Source: Muribaculaceae bacterium (GTDB lineage Bacteria > Bacteroidota > Bacteroidia > Bacteroidales > Muribaculaceae). From it: a stretch of 12,031 bases of DNA. The stretch covers positions 1 to 12,031 of the forward strand of contig VSPO01000106.1 in assembly GCA_009775375.1 (NCBI GenBank). The letters run 5' to 3'. Below are positions 1-6,128 of this stretch, piece after piece; position 1 is the stretch's first letter, and each line of letters starts with the position of its first letter. Both the position numbers and the translations under genes were made by a program. Under the pieces are notes generated by a model, which did no database searches, was not told the DNA's origin, and saw only the letters and a program-made list of their open reading frames with translations.

Positions 1-16
1 CTCATAACTGTATCTT

Positions 17-177
17 ACCTTGGTATTATGCAAAAACCGTGCCAACATATGTACATTAATTTTTAGTAGATACTTATAAAGTAACGCAGACGTTTGGACT
101 TTATAATCTGCTTCTTGTCGAAAAACCAGAGAATGAGGCTGCAAATCACGACATAAATGAGCAAGTAATACCAAGGT
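17..177. repeat. Perfect 12-bp inverted repeat enclosing the 40-aa gene
   Basis: ACCTTGGTATTA at 17-28 and its exact complement TAATACCAAGGT at 166-177 are separated by 137 bp. The right arm lies in codons 3-7 of the 40-aa frame and the left arm lies about 35 nt past its stop. The transcript could therefore fold the whole small gene into a long-range stem. The function is unknown and chance is not excluded. Confidence 0.5.
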
Positions 178-185
178 GCTTCCAT
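63..185 (-). CDS. Very small single-pass membrane protein (40 aa)
   Basis: Reading the minus strand from the ATG at 185 gives a 40-residue frame ending in TAA at 63-65. It starts MEAPWYYLLIYVVICSLILW and ends in a basic tail rich in Lys and Arg (DKKQIIKSKRLRY). Residues about 6-22 form one strongly hydrophobic helix, and the positive tail predicts an N-out, C-in orientation. The ATG lies 8 bp after the stop of the 79-aa membrane protein, so the two are probably co-transcribed and may act together. I do not recognise the family. The main doubt is its size, since a frame this short could occur by chance; the hydrophobic pattern and the tight spacing argue that it is real. Confidence 0.5.
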   Translation of the reverse strand: MEAPWYYLLIYVVICSLILWFFDKKQIIKSKRLRYFISIY

Positions 186-193
186 TGTTCCGA

Positions 194-433
194 TTAGTTT
201 ATGTTAGAATTATGCTTGAGCGGATCAACTTTGCCAAACAGGTTTCCTTCCTTCACTTGCTTTCTATAAGCCATATACAATTTGAAAATGACAGCGAAGG
301 CTATGGTGATAGTGAATAGCTGCCACCACTTGCTTGTGCCGTCAAAGACTTTGATGGCACTGCCGATGACACACATAAAAGACACTATACTGAGCGTCAG
401 ACAAATATTACGTTTAACTCTATTTGAAATCAT
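194..433 (-). CDS. Small two-TM membrane protein of unknown function (79 aa)
   Basis: This is a 79-residue protein with two predicted membrane helices at about residues 9-29 and 37-56. Short basic segments flank them (NRVKR at the N-terminus, YRKQVKEG after TM2), and the C-terminal tail is about 20 residues and polar. The basic residues suggest both ends are cytoplasmic. No conserved domain or catalytic motif is recognisable. It sits 54 bp downstream of the DKNYY-like gene and 8 bp upstream of the 40-aa membrane gene on the same strand, so it probably belongs to the same transcript. A clear Shine-Dalgarno sequence supports the chosen start, unlike the neighbouring genes. The composition and two-helix layout make it a likely real gene, but I cannot assign a role. 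Confidence 0.65.
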   Translation of the reverse strand: MISNRVKRNICLTLSIVSFMCVIGSAIKVFDGTSKWWQLFTITIAFAVIFKLYMAYRKQVKEGNLFGKVDPLKHNSNIN

Positions 434-439
434 GATGTT

Positions 440-445
440 CTCCTT
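440..445 (-). promoter_or_regulatory. Shine-Dalgarno site of the 79-aa membrane gene
   Basis: On the minus strand AAGGAG precedes the ATG at 433 by 6 nt. It fixes the start codon and is notable because the other starts in this window lack a comparable site, as is usual for Bacteroidetes. Confidence 0.6.
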
Positions 446-487
446 TTTTTAGGCAAACGAAATTTGATGAAGAAAATTGCTGCTGCA

Positions 488-760
488 TCAATCGATTTTC
501 CTTCCCCAATAATAGGTGTTCCAAGTGTCTTTGGCGTAGCCGTCGTGCAGTATTGCAAAACTTGAAGCAGAGGCATCCTGTATCTTCCTGCCTTCGAAAT
601 AAACATTGTTCTCTCCGATGAAGTATGCCGGCCGATGATGTCTCCCTTGATGCTCGAATACGAGTCTGCCGCCGCGTTGTCGGCATCCCCTTTCCTCAGC
701 GGACAAAGATATGGCCGACAGACTTATGGCCATGGCCAATATAAATAGGATCTTTTTCAT
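488..760 (-). CDS. Exported DKNYY-like repeat protein (90 aa)
   Basis: I chose the ATG at 760 because it opens a classical signal peptide (MKKILFILAMAISLSAISLSA) with likely cleavage near residue 21; the upstream in-frame Met at 805 would bury it. Residues about 47-90 read as a degenerate two-unit repeat of the DKNYY type (GENNVYFEGRKI, then AKDTWNTYYWGRKI). This family is found in exported Gram-negative proteins and has no assigned activity. The segment at residues 24-42 is Arg/Gly/His-rich and fits the family less well. It could mark a small frameshift, since another frame there also reads openly. The gene starts 10 bp after the rhodanese stop, consistent with one operon acting in the periplasm or outer membrane. 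Confidence 0.7.
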   Translation of the reverse strand: MKKILFILAMAISLSAISLSAEERGCRQRGGRLVFEHQGRHHRPAYFIGENNVYFEGRKIQDASASSFAILHDGYAKDTWNTYYWGRKID

Positions 761-770
761 TGCAGTTGAG

Positions 771-1187
771 TCAGTTTTCCGTTTCAGACACCACTGGCAG
801 ACCATCCTCTCTCCATTCTATAATCCCACCTTTGAGGTTGACGACCTTATATCCGAGCTTGGTCAGCTTCTCGGCGGCATCCAATGAACGGCGACCGCTG
901 CGGCAGTAGACCAGCACCGTTGAGTCTTTCGATAGCTTTCTTAGGGCAAGCTCCTTGAAATCGTCGGATTGCACGTTGATGTTCAGTGCTCCGTCGATAT
1001 GCCCTTCAGCATACTCCTGCGGAGTGCGGACGTCAAGAAGCTGAACCGAATCTGTTTTAATCTCCTTCTCAAATTCCGGCGCGGAGACAGAGATTATATT
1101 GTCGTTATGAGCACAACCGGATGCTTGCGTGGCACACATTGTCATGACTAAAAAAGCTATGGACTGAATAATTCTTTTTGCTTTCAT
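771..1187 (-). CDS. Rhodanese-like lipoprotein (138 aa)
   Basis: This is a single-domain rhodanese (sulfurtransferase-fold) protein. Its features are the family's DVRTPQEYAEGHIDGALNI segment at residues 52-70 and an active-site loop CRSGRRS starting at Cys95, so the persulfide-forming cysteine and the CxxGxR anion cradle are intact. The N-terminus is a signal peptide, and the lipobox-like ASGC with Cys25 as the acylated residue suggests a periplasm-facing lipoprotein. The start is the ATG at 1187, which overlaps the stop of the beta-lactamase-fold gene as ATGA. The in-frame Met at 1232 would disrupt the signal peptide and overlap the upstream gene more. Exported single-domain rhodaneses are linked to sulfur relay or redox homeostasis, but the substrate here is unknown. 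Translational coupling ties its level to the upstream gene. Confidence 0.88.
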   Translation of the reverse strand: MKAKRIIQSIAFLVMTMCATQASGCAHNDNIISVSAPEFEKEIKTDSVQLLDVRTPQEYAEGHIDGALNINVQSDDFKELALRKLSKDSTVLVYCRSGRRSLDAAEKLTKLGYKVVNLKGGIIEWREDGLPVVSETEN

Positions 1188-2644
1188 TTTCTTTGAAAAG
1201 TATAGGTTGTTCCGACAGGAAGATATTCCCATGTCGATTTAGTAAATTTTAGTTTAGCATTATTGCCGTCAATGATTATTTCTCCGTAAATCGGATTTCC
1301 CGCGGCATCAGTGGCGGAGAATGTCAAGCCTTTGTCGGATAGCGCCCCTCCGCCGTCGTCTATCGTCGTGAGGCGGGTTAGACTGATTCCCAATTTAAGC
1401 CTCCCATTCTCTTCCTTAATGATAGTCAGAGTTGATCCGTCGTTGCTGTCAACATATTCACCATTAATCGTTTCCTGCTTCATCAGCGACTGGAAAACAA
1501 TCTCCGATATGTCGGCAATTATCTTCTCGGTCTCTGCCATGCCATATCCGGAATCGGCTACAAATACGGCAATTGCATAACCCTGTTTATTGGGAAGGAA
1601 TAGATACCCGGCATCGTTAACCCCAATTATACGGCCTTGGCTGTTCACTGCGCCGGTGCCGGTCTTATGTCCTATCATGGCATTTGTAGGCTTAAGTGGA
1701 AGCGGAAGACGGTTGTTGCCCGTGTTGCATTGCATCATCATCGCGCCTACGGCTTCAAGTATGGATGAATCATGCCGCATCTCCTGACGGTAGAATCTGT
1801 CAAACAGCGACGCCACCTGCAATGGTGTGGCACGGTTGGCGTAACACAGATATGGATCTTGGTTCATCTCCTCCTCAGTGTTGAGGATGTGGATTTCATC
1901 ATAGCCGATACGCTTCATTAGACTGTCGGCGACCTGTGGTCCACCGATAAGCCGGAAGAGTACATCACAGGCGTTATTGTCACTTTGCTGAACGGAGTAA
2001 GCCAAAACCTCGGAGAGCGGTAGCGATATATCTTCGCGGCCATATTTGTCTCTCATCGGACTCCATGTGTCGGGCTTTAGTTCATCGGCAGCAATACGTA
2101 TAGTGTCGGTCAATGCGATGTTATGTCTGAAGCAATAATCAGCCACGGCTATTGCCTGGGGAAACTTATAGACACTCAGCATCGGGAAATCACGTCGGCC
2201 GTTGACCGACACCGTATCCGTGCCGTTGATGATCACGGCCGCACCTATCCGGGCGTCCTGTGCCTTTATATATGTTTCCAGTCTCTGTCCAATCTGTGCA
2301 TATCGTTGTTCCCGTCTGACAATGCTGCCGTTATGGTCTATAAAATACCATTCCGGACTTATCCAGCGACGATGTTCCCCCTCGCTGACAGTGTAGCCCT
2401 TATCCGTCACCTTTGCCACGCCGTCTTCAAAAGGAAAGGCGAAAGCGTAGCGTGGCGCGATTATTACTTTGCCTCTGTCGTCAGAAAATCCGATTTTTCC
2501 GGCATCGTCAACAATTCGCCTTACCCCCTCGCATATATAATCATCTCCGTTATCAAATCGAAAAATTTTATACCTCTCAGCACATGTACTAAGAGCAACA
2601 AGTGATAGGAAAGCGGATAATATGATGTATGGTATTCTATTCAT
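1184..2644 (-). CDS. Exported WG-repeat / class A (A2-like) beta-lactamase-fold serine hydrolase (486 aa)
   Basis: The start at 2644 opens a clean signal peptide (MNRIPYIILSAFLSLVALST, Cys21); the in-frame Met at 2707 would add a polar leader. Three parts follow. Residues about 45-110 resemble one to two WG (KWG) repeats (GKVIIAPRYAFAFPFEDG). Residues about 118-388 are a class A beta-lactamase fold with SVYK (nucleophile Ser157, Lys160), SDN at 221-223, an omega-loop TEEEM at 256-260 with a YxNxxTP-type segment to 274, and HKTGTG at 326-331. The EEEM/YANRATP pattern matches subclass A2 enzymes (CfxA/CepA group). Residues about 390-486 form a beta-rich C-terminal domain I cannot name. All catalytic residues look present, so hydrolysis of a beta-lactam or a peptidoglycan-related substrate is possible. 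The extra domains argue that it is not a standard resistance enzyme. It is coupled to the rhodanese gene by ATGA. Confidence 0.85.
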   Translation of the reverse strand: MNRIPYIILSAFLSLVALSTCAERYKIFRFDNGDDYICEGVRRIVDDAGKIGFSDDRGKVIIAPRYAFAFPFEDGVAKVTDKGYTVSEGEHRRWISPEWYFIDHNGSIVRREQRYAQIGQRLETYIKAQDARIGAAVIINGTDTVSVNGRRDFPMLSVYKFPQAIAVADYCFRHNIALTDTIRIAADELKPDTWSPMRDKYGREDISLPLSEVLAYSVQQSDNNACDVLFRLIGGPQVADSLMKRIGYDEIHILNTEEEMNQDPYLCYANRATPLQVASLFDRFYRQEMRHDSSILEAVGAMMMQCNTGNNRLPLPLKPTNAMIGHKTGTGAVNSQGRIIGVNDAGYLFLPNKQGYAIAVFVADSGYGMAETEKIIADISEIVFQSLMKQETINGEYVDSNDGSTLTIIKEENGRLKLGISLTRLTTIDDGGGALSDKGLTFSATDAAGNPIYGEIIIDGNNAKLKFTKSTWEYLPVGTTYTFQRK

Positions 2645-2793
2645 AAGCAATTGTTGTTTAGTCGCTCCTTGAGGCTGGGTTGCGTTGGGAGACGGTTGAT
2701 GCCGCAACGGCTCATCAAGTTCAGAAACTTCTCAACGAGCCGCCCGAAATATATAACGGTCAGGGTGCACCTAATAGTATCTAAAACATTAAG

Positions 2794-2831
2794 AGAATAC
2801 CGACCGTCCATCATCCGACAATCGGTATTCT
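2794..2831 (-). terminator. Perfect 10-bp stem between the dehydrogenase and beta-lactamase transcripts
   Basis: AGAATACCGA (2794-2803) and TCGGTATTCT (2822-2831) pair perfectly around an 18-nt loop, about 35 nt after the stop of the second dehydrogenase. On the minus strand the stem is followed by a loose T-rich stretch (TCTTAATGTTTTAG) rather than a strict T tract. It is therefore either a weak terminator of the dehydrogenase operon or a protein-binding palindrome ahead of the beta-lactamase operon. Confidence 0.4.
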
Positions 2832-2865
2832 AATAGGAATCAAATATTAAAAAGGTGTCACGTAA

Positions 2866-3654
2866 TTAGCTTGGCATCTTGCTTTCATACATGCCGCCAC
2901 CGTCCACCATCAGATTTATGCCCGTGATCCATGAGGCAGCCTCGCTCATAAGGAAGATCATGGCATGGGCGATGTCGGTCGGAGTGCCACGACGCTTCAT
3001 GACTATCGAGTCTGAAATTTTCTTCAGCATGGCGGGATCATATCCAGCCTCAAGAGTGGCGGCTCCGTTGTCGACCGAACCGATTACAAGGACATTGAAT
3101 CTCACCTCCGGACCGCTTGCAACAGCCATTGAATGAGCCATGTTGATCAATCCGGCCTTGGCCGTGGAGTATTCGATGAACTCCGGTGAAGGTGTCGTGC
3201 CGACCATCGAACCGGAGAAAACGACAGAGGCGTTGGGCTCCTTGCGCAGATAGGGCATGCAGAATTTAGTGATATTGTATGCAGAGATAGTGTTGAGCTT
3301 ATAGGATGCCACGAGTTTGTCGGTGTCGGAACCCCAAAGTGGTGTGGCTTTGCCCCAACCGACATTGTTCACGAGGCCCGAGATTTTGCCGAATTTGCCG
3401 ACAACTGCCTCAACCATAGCCTTTAGCTCATCTTCATTCGTGGCGTCGGCCTTGATGCCTATGCACTCTGAGCCGGTCTCCTTTGTGATAGCGGCTGCAG
3501 TGGCCTTCACTTTCTCTTCGTTTATGTCCATGAGGGCCACGTTGGCTCCTTGGGCTGCAAACTGGCGGGCGGCTTCGCTGCCGATAGCTCCTGCTGCGCC
3601 CGTGATCAGAATCACTTTGCCTGTGAAATCATATAGTTTGTCTGATGGTTTCAT
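2866..3654 (-). CDS. Short-chain dehydrogenase/reductase, NAD(H)-type (262 aa)
   Basis: This is a classical SDR of typical length. The Rossmann glycine motif is TGAAGAIG at residues 18-25. Asp43 at the end of beta-2 (LMDIN) favours NAD(H) over NADP(H). It also has NNVG at 96-99, a catalytic Ser149 in FSGSMVG, and Tyr162-x3-Lys166 (EYSTAKA). The C-terminal WITGINLMVDGGG follows the usual family ending. Variant points are Ala23 where the glycine motif often has Gly, and NNVG instead of NNAG. It lies 34 bp downstream of the HdhA-like dehydrogenase on the same strand, so the pair is probably one operon. This invites the guess that both act on one steroid or polyol at different positions or with opposite stereochemistry. 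The substrate cannot be read from sequence. Confidence 0.9.
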   Translation of the reverse strand: MKPSDKLYDFTGKVILITGAAGAIGSEAARQFAAQGANVALMDINEEKVKATAAAITKETGSECIGIKADATNEDELKAMVEAVVGKFGKISGLVNNVGWGKATPLWGSDTDKLVASYKLNTISAYNITKFCMPYLRKEPNASVVFSGSMVGTTPSPEFIEYSTAKAGLINMAHSMAVASGPEVRFNVLVIGSVDNGAATLEAGYDPAMLKKISDSIVMKRRGTPTDIAHAMIFLMSEAASWITGINLMVDGGGMYESKMPS

Positions 3655-3688
3655 AATTTCTTGTTTTGTTTAAGAATTTGGTTGATAA

Positions 3689-4474
3689 TCACTCCATTGT
3701 CTGGACTCCGCCACCATTGACGAAAAGCACTTGTCCGCTGACCCACGACGATGCCTCCGACGCGAAGAACAATACTGCTCTCGCTATGTCGGCTACCTCG
3801 CCTAGACGCTTGATGGGAGTATGACGCAGCATCTTCTCCTGTATTTCAGGGGTCAGAATTGAGGCAAGGGCCGCTGTCTTGGTCGCTCCGGGTCCGACAT
3901 TGTTGATTCTTACCCCCAAGGGTCCGAGATCGTAGGCCAGGTTTGCGGCAAGATGATTGAGCGCGGCTTTCGACGAGCCATAGATACTCATGTTTGCCTC
4001 CTTGTCGATCGAGCTCATCGACGTTATGTTGACGATGGAGCCATAGCCGCTCTTTTCCATCAATGGAGCCGTAAGCTGGCACAGACGCCACGGTGCTATT
4101 ACGTTGATTTTGTAGATACGCTCCACGTAGGCTTCGTCGATTTTCCACGGATTTTCACGTCCGCCGCCGCCAAGTCCGGCATTGTTGACGAGAATGTTGA
4201 CCGAGCCGTAAGTCTTCACAGCCGTGTCGACCATATTGACAAGATCGGCATCATTAAGCACGTTGCAAAGCACTGCTGTGGCCTCTCTGTTATAGTTCTC
4301 TTTTATTTCCTTGACTACGGCGTTGGCCTTGTCGATATTGATGTCGCTGACTATCACTTTTGCGCCTACGGCAGCAAGAATCAGTGCGCTTCCACGTCCT
4401 ATGCCGTCGCCGGCTCCTGTTACGATTGCCACCTTGCCCGTAAGGTCAAAAAGGTCGCCTAATCCTGTATTCAT
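3689..4474 (-). CDS. hdhA: 7-alpha-hydroxysteroid dehydrogenase-like SDR (261 aa)
   Basis: This SDR has a full motif set: TGAGDGIG at residues 19-26, Asp44 (VSDIN, NAD preference), NNAG at 97-100, Asn124, Ser152 in NITSMSS, and Tyr165-x3-Lys169 (YGSSKAA). From memory, large blocks parallel E. coli HdhA (NAD-dependent 7-alpha-hydroxysteroid dehydrogenase, EC 1.1.1.159). Examples are VSDIN followed by an aligned helix, LVNNAG then a glycine run, ITPEI/LTPEI-x-x-KML-x-HTPI-x-RLG, SWVSGQ-x-L and the terminal GGGVQ. Length also matches. I infer oxidation of the 7-alpha-hydroxyl of bile acids to a 7-keto group in the cytoplasm, which fits a gut anaerobe. Other secondary-alcohol SDRs share the fold, so substrate identity remains inference. 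It is the first gene of the two-dehydrogenase operon. Confidence 0.78.
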   Translation of the reverse strand: MNTGLGDLFDLTGKVAIVTGAGDGIGRGSALILAAVGAKVIVSDINIDKANAVVKEIKENYNREATAVLCNVLNDADLVNMVDTAVKTYGSVNILVNNAGLGGGGRENPWKIDEAYVERIYKINVIAPWRLCQLTAPLMEKSGYGSIVNITSMSSIDKEANMSIYGSSKAALNHLAANLAYDLGPLGVRINNVGPGATKTAALASILTPEIQEKMLRHTPIKRLGEVADIARAVLFFASEASSWVSGQVLFVNGGGVQTME

Positions 4475-4625
4475 CTTTTAATTGGGGGTTTAAGTTAATT
4501 TATAATTCAAACAAGAATCCCCATATAAAGTTTAGTAAAAATATGTAAGTGCTCAGATTTCGTATCCCTCCAGCCAACATGGTGACGCAATTTCCAGACC
4601 TGCGATGCTCAGTTTAACCCCTATT

Positions 4626-4650
4626 TAGGGATATTTTCTGAATATCCCTA
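4626..4650. repeat. Perfect 10-bp hairpin with a competing upstream arm
   Basis: TAGGGATATT (4626-4635) and AATATCCCTA (4641-4650) form a perfect stem with a 5-nt loop TTCTG. A further CCCTA just upstream (within 4617-4623) can pair with the first arm's TAGGG, so two mutually exclusive stems are possible. No T tract follows on either strand, so a terminator is unlikely. It lies about 150 bp upstream of the hdhA-like start and could be an operator for it. Confidence 0.4.
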
Positions 4651-4668
4651 CTTATCCGCGATTTCTTT

Positions 4669-4836
4669 ATGCCAAACGAAAATACTTTCGCCATGGTGCT
4701 GAAGGAGGCCGATGAGCCGATAGGGTGTATTGGTCTTGTGCCGGTCGGTGCCTAGCACTACAAACCGCAGGCTAACGAGCGGGAAGTCGGATATTGGATA
4801 GGCTTTCCGTTCGGGGGCAAAGGGCTGACCTCGGAA
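4669..4836 (+). pseudogene. GNAT (RimJ/RimL-type) N-acetyltransferase remnant
   Basis: The frame from the ATG at 4669 reads MPNENTFAMVLKEADEPIGC followed by IGLVPVGA. It meets TAG at 4753-4755 and then continues in the same frame with EVGYWIGFPFGGKGLTSE. The second part is the acetyl-CoA-binding core of RimJ/RimL-type GNAT acetyltransferases (the EVGYWIG-x-P-x-x-x-GKG pattern), and the first part fits the preceding beta strands. Both ends of the domain are missing: there is no N-terminal helix region, and after 4836 no GNAT-like sequence continues in any frame I checked. With an internal stop and truncation it cannot encode a working enzyme. It is on the opposite strand to the flanking genes and next to an insertion sequence, which fits local decay. 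Confidence 0.7.
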
Positions 4837-4856
4837 GGCGGGTCGCAGAGAAATGA

Positions 4857-5072
4857 GGCTTCGTCAGCTTCTCCGACTATGACTACAATGGAACACCGTC
4901 GAAAGCATTCAGGCTCAGGCTTCGTTACTCACATCGAATTCCAGGTTCCTTCTCCGACAACTATCCGAATCCCATTGTTGAGGAAGATGTCACACTTAGC
5001 GATATGATTTATCTGTCAAAAGGCCTGGATCATCTACCATCCGACACAAATTCCTGTGTTTTCCTGATTTAG
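4857..5072 (+). other. Coding-like frame without a start codon, probable gene fragment
   Basis: A 71-codon open frame runs from just after a TGA at 4854-4856 to TAG at 5070-5072. It is in a different frame from the GNAT remnant. It contains a protein-like stretch (SDYDYNGTPSKAFRLRLRYS, later DNYPNPIVEEDVTLSDM) with a balanced composition, but its only Met is near the C-terminus. I do not recognise the family. It is best read as the tail of a decayed gene truncated between the GNAT remnant and the insertion sequence; chance openness is the alternative. Confidence 0.35.
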
Positions 5073-5173
5073 GTTGACTGTGAGAAGTCGTTATTCCTGA
5101 GAGAAGTTGACCCGGTTATTACTATCCCTTGCGGGGGTTGACTGTGGGGGCGTTATCCCTGGGAGGGGTTGAC
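5073..5173. repeat. GTTGAC-headed degenerate tandem repeat, period 31-33 bp, at IS end
   Basis: GTTGAC occurs at 5073, 5106, 5137 and 5168, so the spacings are 33, 31 and 31 bp. Units 1 and 3 share GTTGACTGTG and a later CGTTAT(T/C)CCTG; unit 2 is more diverged. The element's opposite end carries one similar unit in inverted orientation (GTTGAC with CCCTG at the same relative place). These look like repeated transposase-binding sites or nested copies of the terminal repeat. Confidence 0.6.
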
Positions 5174-5178
5174 TTTTT

Positions 5179-6075
5179 TCAGTGATTTTCCTCATACCTT
5201 GCATTTTTTATCGCCTCCTCTCGATAACTCTTCCTCCATTTACGTATTTCACCATTGCACTTGGCTGCCTCCTGAGGCGTCATCATGTCCACGCTCATGT
5301 GCGGCCTCATGGTGTTGTAGAATCGGACTGCCGTCTTCATGGCATCCGTCACTTGCTGTATTGAGGTGAATCTGACACCCCTTAGAAGTTCGTTCTTGAC
5401 CGTGGAGTTGATTCTCTCGGCCATTGCGTTCTCCTTGGGGTCCCCGTTCTCTGTCATGCTTATATTTATCTGTTTCCCATTCAGGAGCGTCACGTAATCC
5501 CGCGATGCGTACTGAACGCCTCTGTCACTGTGATGGATCAGTTTTCTTACGGTTTCCTCATCAACCCCGTCAAGCTTGCCGAAGGCCATTTTCAAAGCCC
5601 CGGCCGGATACAGCGTCTCCAGAGTGGGGCCTACTGCCCATCCTATTATCACATGACTGTATGCATCCATTATCAACGACAGGTATACAAACTCATAGGT
5701 CTTATCGTCAGGCCATACGGGAATATATGTTATGTCACTAACCCACAACTGGTTTATAGCCGTGGGTATAAACTCGCGCACAAGGTTGGGAAATAGCGGG
5801 AGTCCATGGCTGGAATCCGTGGTGCGTGGCTTTCTCATCCTGTCCCTCACCTTAAGCCCATTACGGTGGACGATGTCTTCGAACCTGTCCCGTCCGACCC
5901 TCTCAATATCTGGGAAATCACGCTTGTACATATACCACAGCTTCATGCCGCCGATTCCCGCATCCATTCCCCTTATGTGATGGATATATTCAAGGACGAA
6001 CGACTCCTGCGCGGCTTTTCTGCCAGCGGATTCCCCTTTGTTCTTATGATATGCCTGCTTGCTTACGCCAAACAA
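5179..6075 (-). CDS. IS3-family transposase OrfB (DDE integrase core)
   Basis: This is the catalytic part of the transposase. Numbered from the TTG at 6075, the rve-type core has Asp114 in WVSDITYI, Asp184 in HHSDRGVQYAS and Glu220 in ENAMAERIN. That gives a D-x35-E spacing after the second Asp, as in IS3 elements. The N-terminal part is the HTH_21-like region typical of OrfB. No good start codon exists: the frame is open upstream to the slippery site, where it reads SWRQTIENLHARDPRQYGIE followed by PLCRLFGVSKQAYH, the standard IS3 join. The protein is therefore almost certainly made as a 456-aa OrfAB fusion by -1 frameshifting, and TTG initiation is only a fallback. The stop codon lies inside the terminal repeat region. 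Confidence 0.92.
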   Translation of the reverse strand: MFGVSKQAYHKNKGESAGRKAAQESFVLEYIHHIRGMDAGIGGMKLWYMYKRDFPDIERVGRDRFEDIVHRNGLKVRDRMRKPRTTDSSHGLPLFPNLVREFIPTAINQLWVSDITYIPVWPDDKTYEFVYLSLIMDAYSHVIIGWAVGPTLETLYPAGALKMAFGKLDGVDEETVRKLIHHSDRGVQYASRDYVTLLNGKQINISMTENGDPKENAMAERINSTVKNELLRGVRFTSIQQVTDAMKTAVRFYNTMRPHMSVDMMTPQEAAKCNGEIRKWRKSYREEAIKNARYEENH

Positions 6076-6128
6076 TCTGCACAGCGGCTCGATGCCGTAT
6101 TGCCTCGGGTCGCGTGCATGCAGGTTCT

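Noticed and set aside
1..48. Possible start of another minus-strand gene running off the left edge
   Set aside because: Only 16 codons are visible (MLARFLHNTKVRYSYE), which is too little to support a gene.
420..686. 88-aa minus-strand frame overlapping the DKNYY-like gene
   Set aside because: It has no signal peptide and an Arg-rich, unlikely composition; the overlapping frame carries the signal peptide and the DKNYY-type repeats.
2651..2833. 60-aa plus-strand frame in the spacer before the beta-lactamase gene
   Set aside because: It runs through the hairpin and leader sequence and has no recognisable family or start signal.
4500..4580. 26-aa upstream frame before the hdhA-like gene (minus strand)
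   Set aside because: It is very short, has no ribosome-binding support, and its length is expected by chance in AT-rich leader sequence.
5073..5173. CRISPR array
   Set aside because: The period of 31-33 bp is too short for repeat plus spacer, the units are degenerate along their whole length, and no cas gene is present.
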